Positions 6,698 through 13,815 of a DNA stretch of 41,185 nt are shown piece after piece (positions within the stretch are counted from its first letter, which is position 1; every line of letters begins with the position of its first letter). The position numbers and the translations under genes are program-made. Origin of the DNA: an uncultured Desulfomicrobium sp. (GTDB lineage Bacteria > Desulfobacterota > Desulfovibrionia > Desulfovibrionales > Desulfomicrobiaceae); assembly GCA_937872685.1 (NCBI GenBank), contig CALMTS010000104.1, positions 1 to 41,185 of the forward strand, in the 5' to 3' direction. The notes under the pieces were generated by a model. It did not search any database. It was not told the origin of the DNA and saw only the letters and a list, made by a program, of their open reading frames with translations.

Positions 6698-7378
6698 GTG
6701 TCGTCCTTTGAACTCAAGGGCAAGGTCGCCCCGTGCACGTTGTTCCGCCCCCTGACCACCGACCTGGCCGCACTGGCCGCCGACGTGGCCGGGCGCCTGG
6801 CCGAGACGCCGCAGCTGCTTCGCAACCTTGCCGTCATCATCGATTTTTCATCGCTGGGCCGGCTTCGCGACGGGCTGGATCTGGGAGCGCTTGCGGGTCT
6901 TTTGCGTGAGCACGGCCTGACGCCGGTGGGCATCCAGGGCGGGAGCGAAGAGCACGAACTCCAGGCCGGCGAACTGCGGCTGGGCGTGTTTTCCGAAAAC
7001 AGGGCGGCTGCCGCCAGGGCGGCGGAAAGCCCTGCCTGTGCGCCGTCCGAGGCCGGCGCGATGGTCGTGGACAAGCCCGTGCGGTCAGGGCAGCAGGTGT
7101 ACGCCAAGGGGCGGGACCTCGTGGTTCTCGCACCCGTGGGTCAGGGCGCCGAGGTCATCGCCGACGGCAACATCCACATCTATGCCCCACTGCGCGGCCG
7201 GGCCCTGGCCGGCGCCATGGGCTTCGAGGGCGCCCGGATTTTCTGCAGGGAACTGCGTGCGGAACTGATCTCCGTGGCAGGGCTGTACCGCGTCAGCGAA
7301 GACCTGCCCGAAAAGTACAGCGGCGTTGCGGTTCAGGTACGCCTGAGCGGCCGCCAACTCGTGATCGAACCTCTCTAG
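6698..7378 (+). CDS. minC: Septum site-determining protein MinC
   Basis: 226 residues, GTG start with AAGGA 7 nt upstream. MinC is the FtsZ antagonist that MinD carries to the membrane. The N-terminal domain (FELKG at 4-8, IIDFSSLG near 47-54) binds FtsZ. The C-terminal beta-helix (about 125-226) has the signature RSGQQVYAKGRDLVVLAPVG and ADGNIHIYAPLRGRALAGA, which binds MinD and dimerises. An Ala-rich linker (about 100-120) joins them. It heads minCDE in the usual order, with 18 nt to minD. The upstream 180 nt hold a TCCGGC/GCCGGA inverted repeat (6650-6667) and a TATAAC (6675-6680), but no matching -35 that I can find. Confidence 0.97.
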   Translation: MSSFELKGKVAPCTLFRPLTTDLAALAADVAGRLAETPQLLRNLAVIIDFSSLGRLRDGLDLGALAGLLREHGLTPVGIQGGSEEHELQAGELRLGVFSENRAAAARAAESPACAPSEAGAMVVDKPVRSGQQVYAKGRDLVVLAPVGQGAEVIADGNIHIYAPLRGRALAGAMGFEGARIFCRELRAELISVAGLYRVSEDLPEKYSGVAVQVRLSGRQLVIEPL

Positions 7379-7396
7379 ACAGGACCAGGAGGGACT

Positions 7397-8203
7397 GTGG
7401 GTAAAATTATTGTTGTCACTTCCGGCAAGGGCGGGGTCGGCAAGACCACGTCCAGCGCGTCCCTGGCCACGGGCCTTGCCCGCCGGGGCAAGCAGGTTGC
7501 GGTGCTCGATTTCGACGTGGGCCTCAGGAACCTGGACCTCATCATGGGCTGCGAGCGACGGGTGGTCTATGATTTCGTCAATGTCATCCAGGGCGAGGCG
7601 ACGCTGCACCAGGCCCTCATCCGCGACAAGCGGGTGGAGAACCTCTTCATCCTCCCGGCGTCCCAGACCAAGGACAAGGAAGCCCTGCGCATGGACGGCG
7701 TGGAGAAGATCCTGGACGAGCTCTCGAGCCGTTTCGACTTCATCATCTGCGACTCCCCGGCCGGCATCGAGCACGGGGCGCTCATGGCCATGCATTTCGC
7801 CGACGAGGCCGTGGTCGTGACCAACCCCGAAGTGTCTTCGGTCCGCGATTCCGACCGGGTGCTGGGCCTGTTGCAGAGCAAGACGCGGAAGGCCAGGGAA
7901 GGCGGGAACATCAGGGAGCATCTGCTTCTGACCCGCTACGACCCTGAACGGGTCAGCCGCGGCGAGATGCTCAGCGTGGCCGACGTGGAGGAGATCCTGG
8001 CCATCCCGCTGCTGGGGGTCATTCCGGAATCCAAGTCCGTGCTGGCGGCCTCCAACTCGGGCGAGCCCGTCATCCTCGATGATGCCAGCGACGCGGGTCA
8101 GGCATACGACGATGCCGTGGCGCGCCTGCTGGGCGAAGACCTCCCGCACCGTTTCCTCACTCCGGCCAGAAAGGGCTTCTTTGCCCGAATCTTCGGGGGC
8201 TGA
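7397..8203 (+). CDS. minD: Septum site-determining ATPase MinD
   Basis: 268 residues, GTG start after AGGAGG. MinD is a membrane-cycling ParA/MinD-family ATPase that recruits MinC and is driven off by MinE. It shows the deviant Walker A GKGGVGKTT near residue 10, DFDVGLRNLDLIMG (Walker A' region) near 38, and CDSPAGIE (Walker B) near 119. The C-terminus ends in KGFFARIFGG, the amphipathic membrane-targeting helix that inserts into the bilayer in the ATP dimer. It lies between minC and minE with 1 nt between its stop and the minE ATG. All key residues are present. Confidence 0.97.
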   Translation: MGKIIVVTSGKGGVGKTTSSASLATGLARRGKQVAVLDFDVGLRNLDLIMGCERRVVYDFVNVIQGEATLHQALIRDKRVENLFILPASQTKDKEALRMDGVEKILDELSSRFDFIICDSPAGIEHGALMAMHFADEAVVVTNPEVSSVRDSDRVLGLLQSKTRKAREGGNIREHLLLTRYDPERVSRGEMLSVADVEEILAIPLLGVIPESKSVLAASNSGEPVILDDASDAGQAYDDAVARLLGEDLPHRFLTPARKGFFARIFGG

Positions 8204-8204
8204 C

Positions 8205-8459
8205 ATGGGTATTTTCAGCTATTTCCGCGCCAAGAAGTCCAGTGCCGAGGTCGCCAAGAACCGGCTGCAGATCATCGTGGCCCATGAGCGGGCCCAGAAC
8301 GGCGGGTACGAGTTTCTGCCGCGGTTGCGCCAGGAACTTCTTCTCGTGGTCCAGAAATACGTGCATGTGGAGCTTGAGAACATCCGGGTGGACGTGAACA
8401 GGGACGGCGACTGCGAAGTCCTGGAGTTCAACGTGACCCTGCCCGACAACAAGCGCTGA
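8205..8459 (+). CDS. minE: Cell division topological specificity factor MinE
   Basis: 84 residues. It starts at the ATG 1 nt after the minD stop; an upstream in-frame start inside minD is ignored. The N-terminal amphipathic segment (GIFSYFRAKK) is the membrane-targeting part, and residues about 12-32 (SAEVAKNRLQIIVAHERAQ) are the anti-MinCD region that stimulates MinD ATPase. The rest forms the topological-specificity beta domain (LRQELLLVVQKYVHVE, LEFNVTLPD). Presence of MinE rather than DivIVA indicates an oscillating Min system. It is the last gene of the operon, followed by a strong hairpin. Confidence 0.97.
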   Translation: MGIFSYFRAKKSSAEVAKNRLQIIVAHERAQNGGYEFLPRLRQELLLVVQKYVHVELENIRVDVNRDGDCEVLEFNVTLPDNKR

Positions 8460-8479
8460 GCGCGACATCGCATTGAACA

Positions 8480-8515
8480 GCCGGGCCGGGGCAGCGCGCC
8501 CCGGCCCGGCTTTCG
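8480..8515 (+). terminator. Hairpin terminator after minE
   Basis: A perfect 13-bp G+C-rich stem (8480-8492 with 8498-8510) and a 5-nt loop start 20 nt after the minE stop. Only TTT follows, so termination would rely on stem strength or on Rho assistance. Confidence 0.65.
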
Positions 8516-8526
8516 GCCGATCCTCG

Positions 8527-8555
8527 TTGACAGCCGTGTTGTGGGCGTTTTAACC
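8527..8555 (+). promoter_or_regulatory. Candidate promoter of the GNAT gene
   Basis: A perfect -35 TTGACA (8527-8532), a 17-nt spacer, and a poor -10 TTAACC (8550-8555). Transcription from here would start just before the ATG at 8589 and exclude the alternative GTG at 8541, so it helps choose the start of the next gene. Confidence 0.35.
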
Positions 8556-8588
8556 GTGCCGAAGCCCTTTACCCCAACCCCCCGCACC

Positions 8589-9212
8589 ATGGTTTCAGAA
8601 CGCAACCACCGCCCCGAGATCACCATCCGCGAGATGGAACTGGACGACCTCGCCCCGGTCTATCATCTGGGCGAACGCCTCTTCACCTGCGACCTCTATC
8701 CCTTCCTCTACCGCACCTGGGACGAGTGGGAGGTCGTCGGCCATTACAACACGGACCCCGAGTTCAGCCTCGTGGCCGAGGTGGACGACGTCCTCGCCGG
8801 GTTCATCATAGGCACCCTCATCAGCAAGGCTTCCTGGACCTACGGGTATATCGTCTGGCTGGGAGTGGACCGGGCTTTCCAGTCCACGGGCGTGGCGCAC
8901 AAGCTCTACGACAGGCTGGTGGAGCGCATGGTCGAGGCCGGTGCGCGTTATCTCATCGCCGACACGGACCCGAGCAACACTGCGGCCCTCAAGTTCTTTA
9001 CCAAGAAGGGTTTCACGGACGAGCGCGAGCACGTGGTCCTGTCCCTGAACCTGAGCAGGAACCCACGCTACCGGACCATCCTGGAGAAGCACGGCAATGG
9101 GCACGCCGAAGGCGAGCCCCGGGCCAAGAAGCCCCGGCGTCCCAAAACGTCCGCAAAGCAAGGCCAGGAAAAACCCCTCTGCGGCGCCACGGTGCTGGAA
9201 CCGGAATCCTAG
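8589..9212 (+). CDS. GNAT-family N-acetyltransferase with basic C-terminal tail
   Basis: 207 residues. The GNAT fold spans about 10-150, with the acetyl-CoA-binding motif A in VDRAFQSTGVAHKLYDRLVE (Q-x-x-G-x-A) and motif B in DPSNTAALKFFTKKGF, the usual N-x-x-A-x-x-F-Y/F-x-x-x-G-F pattern. The tail (about 170-200) is Lys/Arg/Pro-rich (AKKPRRPKTSAKQGQEK) and looks disordered; it could bind nucleic acid or ribosomes. The ATG has no clear ribosome site; a GTG at 8541 is an alternative but would overlap the candidate promoter. It is a stand-alone gene convergent with mutM. The acceptor substrate, protein or small molecule, is unknown. Confidence 0.85.
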   Translation: MVSERNHRPEITIREMELDDLAPVYHLGERLFTCDLYPFLYRTWDEWEVVGHYNTDPEFSLVAEVDDVLAGFIIGTLISKASWTYGYIVWLGVDRAFQSTGVAHKLYDRLVERMVEAGARYLIADTDPSNTAALKFFTKKGFTDEREHVVLSLNLSRNPRYRTILEKHGNGHAEGEPRAKKPRRPKTSAKQGQEKPLCGATVLEPES

Positions 9213-9288
9213 AAACGCCTTCCCGCCGGTTTAGACAGTGTCCGGGCCCGTTCATCAGGTCCCGACAGCCGCTGCCCATCCGGAACAC

Positions 9289-10101
9289 TCAGTATTTCTT
9301 CTGGCATTTCGGACAGTGCGTCGAGGTGCGGCCGGCGATCTGTTCCGCCTTGAGCGGCCGGCCGCAGGCCGGGCACGGTTCGCCCTTTTTGCCGTAGACT
9401 TGGAAGGAGTCCTGGAAGATGCCGCTCTTGCCGTAGGCGTTGCGGTAGTCGCTGATGGTGCTTCCGCCGGCCTCGATGGCCTCGGCCAGGATGCGCTGCA
9501 GTTCAGTGCACAGGAGAAGGCGCTTTGCGGGAGGGATGTTTGCGGCGATGCTCGCCGGGTGGATGCGGGCCGCGAAAAGGGATTCGTCGGCGTAGATGTT
9601 GCCGATGCCGGCCAGGACGGTCTGGTTGAGGAGCAGCGCCTTCACCCCGGCGGAGCGGGCGGCAATGCGTCCGGCCAGTTCTTGGGCCGTTGCCTCCAGA
9701 GGTTCGGGGCCCAGGCTGGAATAAAAGTCCCATTTCTCAAGGTCGTCCGGTTCGAGCACGGCGCAGAAGCCGAAACGTCGCGTGTCCTCGAAGACGATCC
9801 TGTCGCCGCCGTCAAGGTCCAGGACCAGGTGCGTGTGCCTGGGCAGGGCCATCCCCGGTCCGGCCAGCCAGACCCTGCCGGTCATTTTGAGGTGGAAGAA
9901 GAGGAAGGCTCCGCCGTCCAGATGAACCCGGAGCAGCTTGGCCCTGCGCGAGACGCGGGCGATGCGTTTGCCCGCGAGGGTGTCGATATCGCCTGCCCGC
10001 AGCACGCCCGGCGTCAGCAGGCGGCCTTCGGAGATGCGACGCCCCTGGACCTGGGCGTGCAGCCCCCGGGCGATGGTTTCGACTTCGGGCAGTTCGGGCA
10101 T
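9289..10101 (-). CDS. mutM: Formamidopyrimidine-DNA glycosylase (Fpg/MutM)
   Basis: 270 residues, the standard length. It removes 8-oxoguanine and FaPy lesions and nicks the abasic site. Visible features: the N-terminal catalytic PELPEVET (Pro2 is the Schiff-base nucleophile after Met removal, Glu3 the acid), the beta-strand Lys in FFHLKMTGR, the helix-two-turn-helix QTVLAGIGNIYADE, and the C-terminal zinc finger C-x2-C-x16-C-x2-C ending the protein. The ATG overlaps the stop of the upstream ChaN-PDZ gene (TGATG), so it is last in a coupled three-gene operon with a CoA ligase and a haem/iron-linked lipoprotein. Convergent with the GNAT gene across 76 nt in which I see no clear terminator. Confidence 0.97.
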   Translation of the reverse strand: MPELPEVETIARGLHAQVQGRRISEGRLLTPGVLRAGDIDTLAGKRIARVSRRAKLLRVHLDGGAFLFFHLKMTGRVWLAGPGMALPRHTHLVLDLDGGDRIVFEDTRRFGFCAVLEPDDLEKWDFYSSLGPEPLEATAQELAGRIAARSAGVKALLLNQTVLAGIGNIYADESLFAARIHPASIAANIPPAKRLLLCTELQRILAEAIEAGGSTISDYRNAYGKSGIFQDSFQVYGKKGEPCPACGRPLKAEQIAGRTSTHCPKCQKKY

Positions 10102-11291
10102 CAGGGCAGGGGGAGGTTCAGGGTCAGGGTCCGGTCCCCGCGGCGTACCGTCAGATTCAAGGGTTTTTTCGCACGGGAGGCGGCCATGGCCGCAAAATGC
10201 AGGTCCGCGGACTCCTTGAGGTCCTTGCCGCCGGCCGCGACAAGGATGTCGCCGGCCTGCAGGCCGGCCTGTTCCGCCCGCGACCCCGTCTCGACGCTCT
10301 CCACGCGCATGCCCCCTTCCTCGAAGAGGATGTTCATGCCCAGGCGGCTCTTGTGCTGTGAGGCGCAGTGGAAATAGACCGATGCACCGGGCAACGGGCG
10401 CTGGCTCTGGTCCGTCTGCTCCTGGAAGTCGCTTTCGCTCCGTACGGGCATGACGCCCAGGCATGCGCTTTCGGGAGCCAGGGTGCGCAGCCGATATTCG
10501 ATGCCCCAGCCGTGCTCCACATGTCCGCTTCCGGTCAGGATCAGCATCGGTATCCCCAGCCTTTCGCTCCAGGCCAGGGCCTGCTCGGCCATCATGGAAT
10601 CCCACAGGGCCTGCACCAGGAAGAAGCGCTCGGTCATGGCCGACATGTCGGGCATCGTGCTTGCTTCGGCCGTGGCATTGACGCCGGCCGCGCGCATGCT
10701 CTGGTGCAGCCCGACCTGTTCCTCCAGGGCGGCCTTCTGGGCCGGGCTGACGGGAACGATGCGCCGGGGCAGGGCATTGCGGTCCGCAGGGCTCAGGGCC
10801 GACTCGCCCTTGTCCCGGAACGTGGTCAGCACCTGGCGCGGGATGTTCAGGGCCGCCACGGGCAGGCCGTATGTTTCGGCCAGCTCGAAAATGGGCTTGT
10901 ACTGGACGTACGGGTAGCCCCAGAGTTTCTCCCAATCCGACTCGGCGCCGAGGTTCGCGGCCGTAATGGTGCGTGCGTTGAACCTGTCGAGTACGGGCTG
11001 GGATGTGACCGGCAGCATTTCGAGGCCGATGGCGAAGCGGAAGCCGCTTGCGGCCAGGGCTTCGATGAGGCGAGCCTGCACGGCGTGGTCGCAGAGGTTC
11101 GTGTGGCTCTCGCCGACGAGGATGAAATCCGCGGCCCGGGCCAGGCGCACGACCTCATGGTCGGCCAGGACCCGTCCCTTGGCCGAGAGGAATGAGCCCG
11201 GCGGCGGGGGAGTCCAGGTGGACGTCACCGCCGCCGGTTTGGCGCAGCCGGCCAGCATGGCCAGCAGGAGGGGCAGGATGAGGCTTTTCAT
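10101..11291 (-). CDS. ChaN-like (DUF399) lipoprotein with C-terminal PDZ domain
   Basis: 396 residues. A lipoprotein signal precedes the lipobox L-A-G-C with Cys16. Residues about 40-270 match the ChaN/DUF399 haem- or iron-binding family: GESHTN (60-65), the helix after it, and LTGSGHVEHGWG (252-263) with conserved His. The C-terminal part (about 315-396) is a PDZ domain (MRVESVETGSRAEQAGLQAGD). The start was chosen as the ATG overlapping the PaaK-like stop (TGATG); a start 9 nt upstream is also open but lies inside that gene. Known ChaN of Campylobacter is a haem-binding outer-membrane lipoprotein; the PDZ addition suggests peptide binding. The exact ligand is not determinable. Confidence 0.88.
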   Translation of the reverse strand: MKSLILPLLLAMLAGCAKPAAVTSTWTPPPPGSFLSAKGRVLADHEVVRLARAADFILVGESHTNLCDHAVQARLIEALAASGFRFAIGLEMLPVTSQPVLDRFNARTITAANLGAESDWEKLWGYPYVQYKPIFELAETYGLPVAALNIPRQVLTTFRDKGESALSPADRNALPRRIVPVSPAQKAALEEQVGLHQSMRAAGVNATAEASTMPDMSAMTERFFLVQALWDSMMAEQALAWSERLGIPMLILTGSGHVEHGWGIEYRLRTLAPESACLGVMPVRSESDFQEQTDQSQRPLPGASVYFHCASQHKSRLGMNILFEEGGMRVESVETGSRAEQAGLQAGDILVAAGGKDLKESADLHFAAMAASRAKKPLNLTVRRGDRTLTLNLPLP

Positions 11292-12556
11292 CAATCCCAA
11301 TTGCGCTTGTCCTCGATGAACCGGATCTGCGGAGGCAGGGTGCCGGGGGTGAGTATCTTCAGCGCCGGCCGGATCTTGATCTTCTCGCGGAACATGTGCA
11401 GCAGCTCCTCTTCCCGCTTGAAGCCCGAGGTCTCGATCAAGAGCGTCATCTCATCGATGCCGCCTGGGTTGGTGACTTCGATCTGCCACCTCTTGATCTC
11501 TTCGAAGCTGGAGATGACCTGCTCGACCTGGTGCGGGTAGACGAACATGCCCTTGATGCGGGCCGTGGTGTCCACGCGGCCGACGATGGTGCCCAGGCGA
11601 GGGGACGTGCGGCCGCAGGGGCAGGACGCGCGGTCGATGTAGGACAGGTCGCCGGTGGCCAGGCGGATCAGCGGGTAGGTCTTGTTGAAGGCCGTGACCA
11701 CGATTTCGCCCACTTCGCCGTCCTTGAGCGGAATGCCCGTGTCGGGGTGGCAGATCTCCACGTAGGCGCGGTTGGCGATGTGCAGGCCGTTCTTGTGGAA
11801 GCATTCGTAGCCGATGCAGCCCACGTCGGCGGTGCCGTAGCCCTGGCGCATGATCAGGTCGAATTTCTTTTCAAGGGTGGAGCGCAGCTTCTCGGAGAAT
11901 TTTTCGCCGGTGACGAAGGCCACTTCCAGGTACAGGTCCTTGCGCAGGTTGAGGCCCTTCTCCTCGCCCTTCTGGGCCAGGTGCATGAGGTAGCTGGGCG
12001 TGCCCACATAGCCGGTGACGCGCAGCTTCTTCATGATGTCGAGCTGGCTGCCGGTGTTGCCGGGGCCCGTGGGCACCACGGCGCAGCTCAGCTGGCGCAG
12101 GGGCTCCTCGAACATCAGGCCGGCCGGGGTCATGTGGTAGTTGAAGGTGTTCTGGACCAGGTCGCCGGAACGGAAGCCCGCGGCGTAGAAGCTTTCGGTC
12201 CAGCCCCAGTAGTCGTCCCCTCTGTCCTCGGGGTCGAAGATCGGGCCGGGGGACAGGAACACGCGGCGCAGTTCGCCCAGGTCCTTGGTCAGCAGGCCGC
12301 CCAGGCGCGGGCCCATGGACTGCAGGAAGATGAGTTCCTTTTTCTTGAGGATCGGGACGTGCTTGAGGTCGATGAGGTCACGGAATTTTTCCACGGAAAA
12401 TTGGGCGCGGTCGAAGCGCTTCTTCACGTCCTCGGAATATCTGTATGCGTACGAGAGCAGCTCTTTGAGCTGGATCTGATAGTATTTCTGGCGCTCGGTG
12501 GCATCCAGAACTTCGCGCCGGCTGAAAATGCCTTCAGTGCGATCCTTGCGGGTCAT
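11291..12556 (-). CDS. Phenylacetate-CoA ligase-like AMP-forming enzyme
   Basis: 421 residues, close to the PaaK-family length of about 430. It shows the adenylate-forming family pattern of PaaK: YVGTPSYLMHLAQKGEE, LRQGYGTADVGCIGYEC region, TGDLSYIDRASCPCGRTSPRLGTIVGRVD and the C-terminal hinge plus small domain from about 310. The CPCGR segment is typical of PaaK. The reaction would be an aryl or acyl acid + ATP + CoA to acyl-CoA + AMP + PPi. AAGGAGG upstream supports the start. It heads the operon with the ChaN-PDZ lipoprotein and mutM. There is no phenylacetate catabolic context, so the substrate is open. Confidence 0.85.
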   Translation of the reverse strand: MTRKDRTEGIFSRREVLDATERQKYYQIQLKELLSYAYRYSEDVKKRFDRAQFSVEKFRDLIDLKHVPILKKKELIFLQSMGPRLGGLLTKDLGELRRVFLSPGPIFDPEDRGDDYWGWTESFYAAGFRSGDLVQNTFNYHMTPAGLMFEEPLRQLSCAVVPTGPGNTGSQLDIMKKLRVTGYVGTPSYLMHLAQKGEEKGLNLRKDLYLEVAFVTGEKFSEKLRSTLEKKFDLIMRQGYGTADVGCIGYECFHKNGLHIANRAYVEICHPDTGIPLKDGEVGEIVVTAFNKTYPLIRLATGDLSYIDRASCPCGRTSPRLGTIVGRVDTTARIKGMFVYPHQVEQVISSFEEIKRWQIEVTNPGGIDEMTLLIETSGFKREEELLHMFREKIKIRPALKILTPGTLPPQIRFIEDKRNWD

Positions 12557-12633
12557 CAGCGCTCCTCCTTGCGGGTTTGGGTCCGGCCGGTGGGTCGGGG
12601 CTAAAGGGTGGAATGAAGTTCAACTCTATAGGA

Positions 12634-12672
12634 ATAAAAAAAGGATTTGCAAGCGTGTTGTTGCAAATCCTT
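12634..12672 (-). terminator. Rho-independent terminator after trmI
   Basis: Read on the minus strand, a perfect 12-bp stem (AAGGATTTGCAA with TTGCAAATCCTT, 12641-12652 and 12661-12672) with an 8-nt loop is followed by a run of T (A run at 12636-12642 on the plus strand). It lies 28 nt past the trmI stop, so the downstream PaaK-like operon needs its own promoter between about 12560 and 12635; I see none with good boxes. Confidence 0.88.
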
Positions 12673-12699
12673 GGAATAGATAGAAAATAAAGAAAAGGC

Positions 12700-13539
12700 T
12701 TATTCTTCTGCCAAGGCCTCTTCTTCGGGTTCCTCGTCTGCGAACCCTTCCGGCTCAACGGTTTCCGGCGTTTCGAGCTGGGCGAACGTGCGAGCGAAGA
12801 CCAGAAAGCCCGTGTGGGCGACCATGCGGTCGTCGGGGCGCAGGCGTTCGGGCACGGGCTTGTAGTGCCGCAGGAAGATTTCGAGCACCTCGATCTGGCG
12901 GAACGGCCCGCCTTCCATGGCTTTGAGCAGGTCCTGGACCTGGTTGGTGGTCGGCAGCAGAAAGCCGATGGGCGCGCCCGGAACCACGGCGTTCGGGATA
13001 TGGTGGATGTAGTCGCAGGGTTCGCGCACATCCAGGAAGAGGGCGTCGGCCGCGTGGGGGTGGAAGCCTTCGGCGATGTCGTGGTGGAACTGCTCCACTC
13101 GGTGCGCGAGGCCGATGCGTTCCAGATTCTGGCGGCAGAGGGTGAAGAATTCCTCGCGCCTCTCGTAAGTATAGACTTTGCCCGTGTCCCCGACCAGCCA
13201 CGCCAGGGCAGTGGTCAGGCCGCCGGAACCGCAGCCGGCTTCGACGATGCGGCAGCCGGGGCCGATGCCGAGCTTCATGGCGATGTAGCCGATCTCTTTG
13301 GGGTAGATGATCTGGGTACGGCGTTTGACGGACTTGATGAGGTCGTAGAGGGTCGGCCGCATGACCGTGAAGGGATAGCCCTTGTGGGTCAGGACCTGCT
13401 GCCCCCAGCCCGCGGCGCGGACCTCGTCGAGGTTCAGTATCCCCTCGTTGGTGTGCATGACCTGCCCTTCCTGGGCGGAAACGAAATATCTCTTGTCCTT
13501 TGCGTTGAGCAGCATTACCAGCTGTCCCGGTTCAAGCAT
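12700..13539 (-). CDS. trmI: tRNA (adenine-58-N1)-methyltransferase TrmI
   Basis: 279 residues. It methylates N1 of A58 in the T loop of tRNA using SAM. The N-terminal small beta domain (2-60) leads to RRTQIIYPKEIGYIAMKLG and the Rossmann SAM motif VEAGCGSGGLTTALAW (99-114), then YTYERREEF (acidic ribose binder) and LFLDVREPCDYI (motif IV). The last about 20 residues are an acidic low-complexity tail (EEPEEEALAEE). The start at 13539 has AGGAGG 4 nt upstream; the longer frame to 13581 has no support. Common in Archaea, Actinobacteria and some Deltaproteobacteria. It is monocistronic: terminator behind, divergent from rng. Confidence 0.93.
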   Translation of the reverse strand: MLEPGQLVMLLNAKDKRYFVSAQEGQVMHTNEGILNLDEVRAAGWGQQVLTHKGYPFTVMRPTLYDLIKSVKRRTQIIYPKEIGYIAMKLGIGPGCRIVEAGCGSGGLTTALAWLVGDTGKVYTYERREEFFTLCRQNLERIGLAHRVEQFHHDIAEGFHPHAADALFLDVREPCDYIHHIPNAVVPGAPIGFLLPTTNQVQDLLKAMEGGPFRQIEVLEIFLRHYKPVPERLRPDDRMVAHTGFLVFARTFAQLETPETVEPEGFADEEPEEEALAEE

Positions 13540-13624
13540 GTGGCCTCCTGTGAAGTGCGTAGGCGGGAGTAGCCATGGCAAAATGGGATGTCAAGCGAAC
13601 GCCTGGCCTCCGTAAGGGTTTTTC

Positions 13625-13653
13625 TTGCTATGAATACGCCTGCCGGGTATGGT
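13625..13653 (+). promoter_or_regulatory. Candidate promoter for the rng operon
   Basis: -35 TTGCTA (13625-13630), a 17-nt spacer and -10 TATGGT (13648-13653); each box matches 4 of 6 consensus bases. A start near 13660 would give an rng leader of about 155 nt holding the hairpins at 13734-13790. Confidence 0.35.
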
Positions 13654-13733
13654 AACACCTTAATATGTGGTGCGACGTGCGTCCGGCAGTGACCGGCCCC
13701 TTTTCTTTTCGCAAAGCCGCGCGCCACGATTAC

Positions 13734-13790
13734 GCAAATTTTCATCGGACTTCGGTCCGCAAATTTTATCATTTTTCCCGGCGTTGCCGG
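13734..13790 (+). promoter_or_regulatory. Structured 5' leader of the RNase G gene
   Basis: Two hairpins precede rng. The first is CGGAC-TTCG-GTCCG (13746-13759), a UUCG tetraloop, flanked on both sides by the same A/U-rich 9-mer GCAAATTTT (13734 and 13759, a 25-nt period). The second is CCGGC-GTT-GCCGG (13778-13790), 25 nt before the ATG and preceded by a T run. Single-stranded A/U-rich tracts beside hairpins are what RNase E/G enzymes cut, and E. coli rne is autoregulated through leader hairpins. The structures are seen directly; autoregulation here is inferred. Confidence 0.5.
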
Positions 13791-13815
13791 AAACCTTTTT
13801 CATTTGAGGATATTC

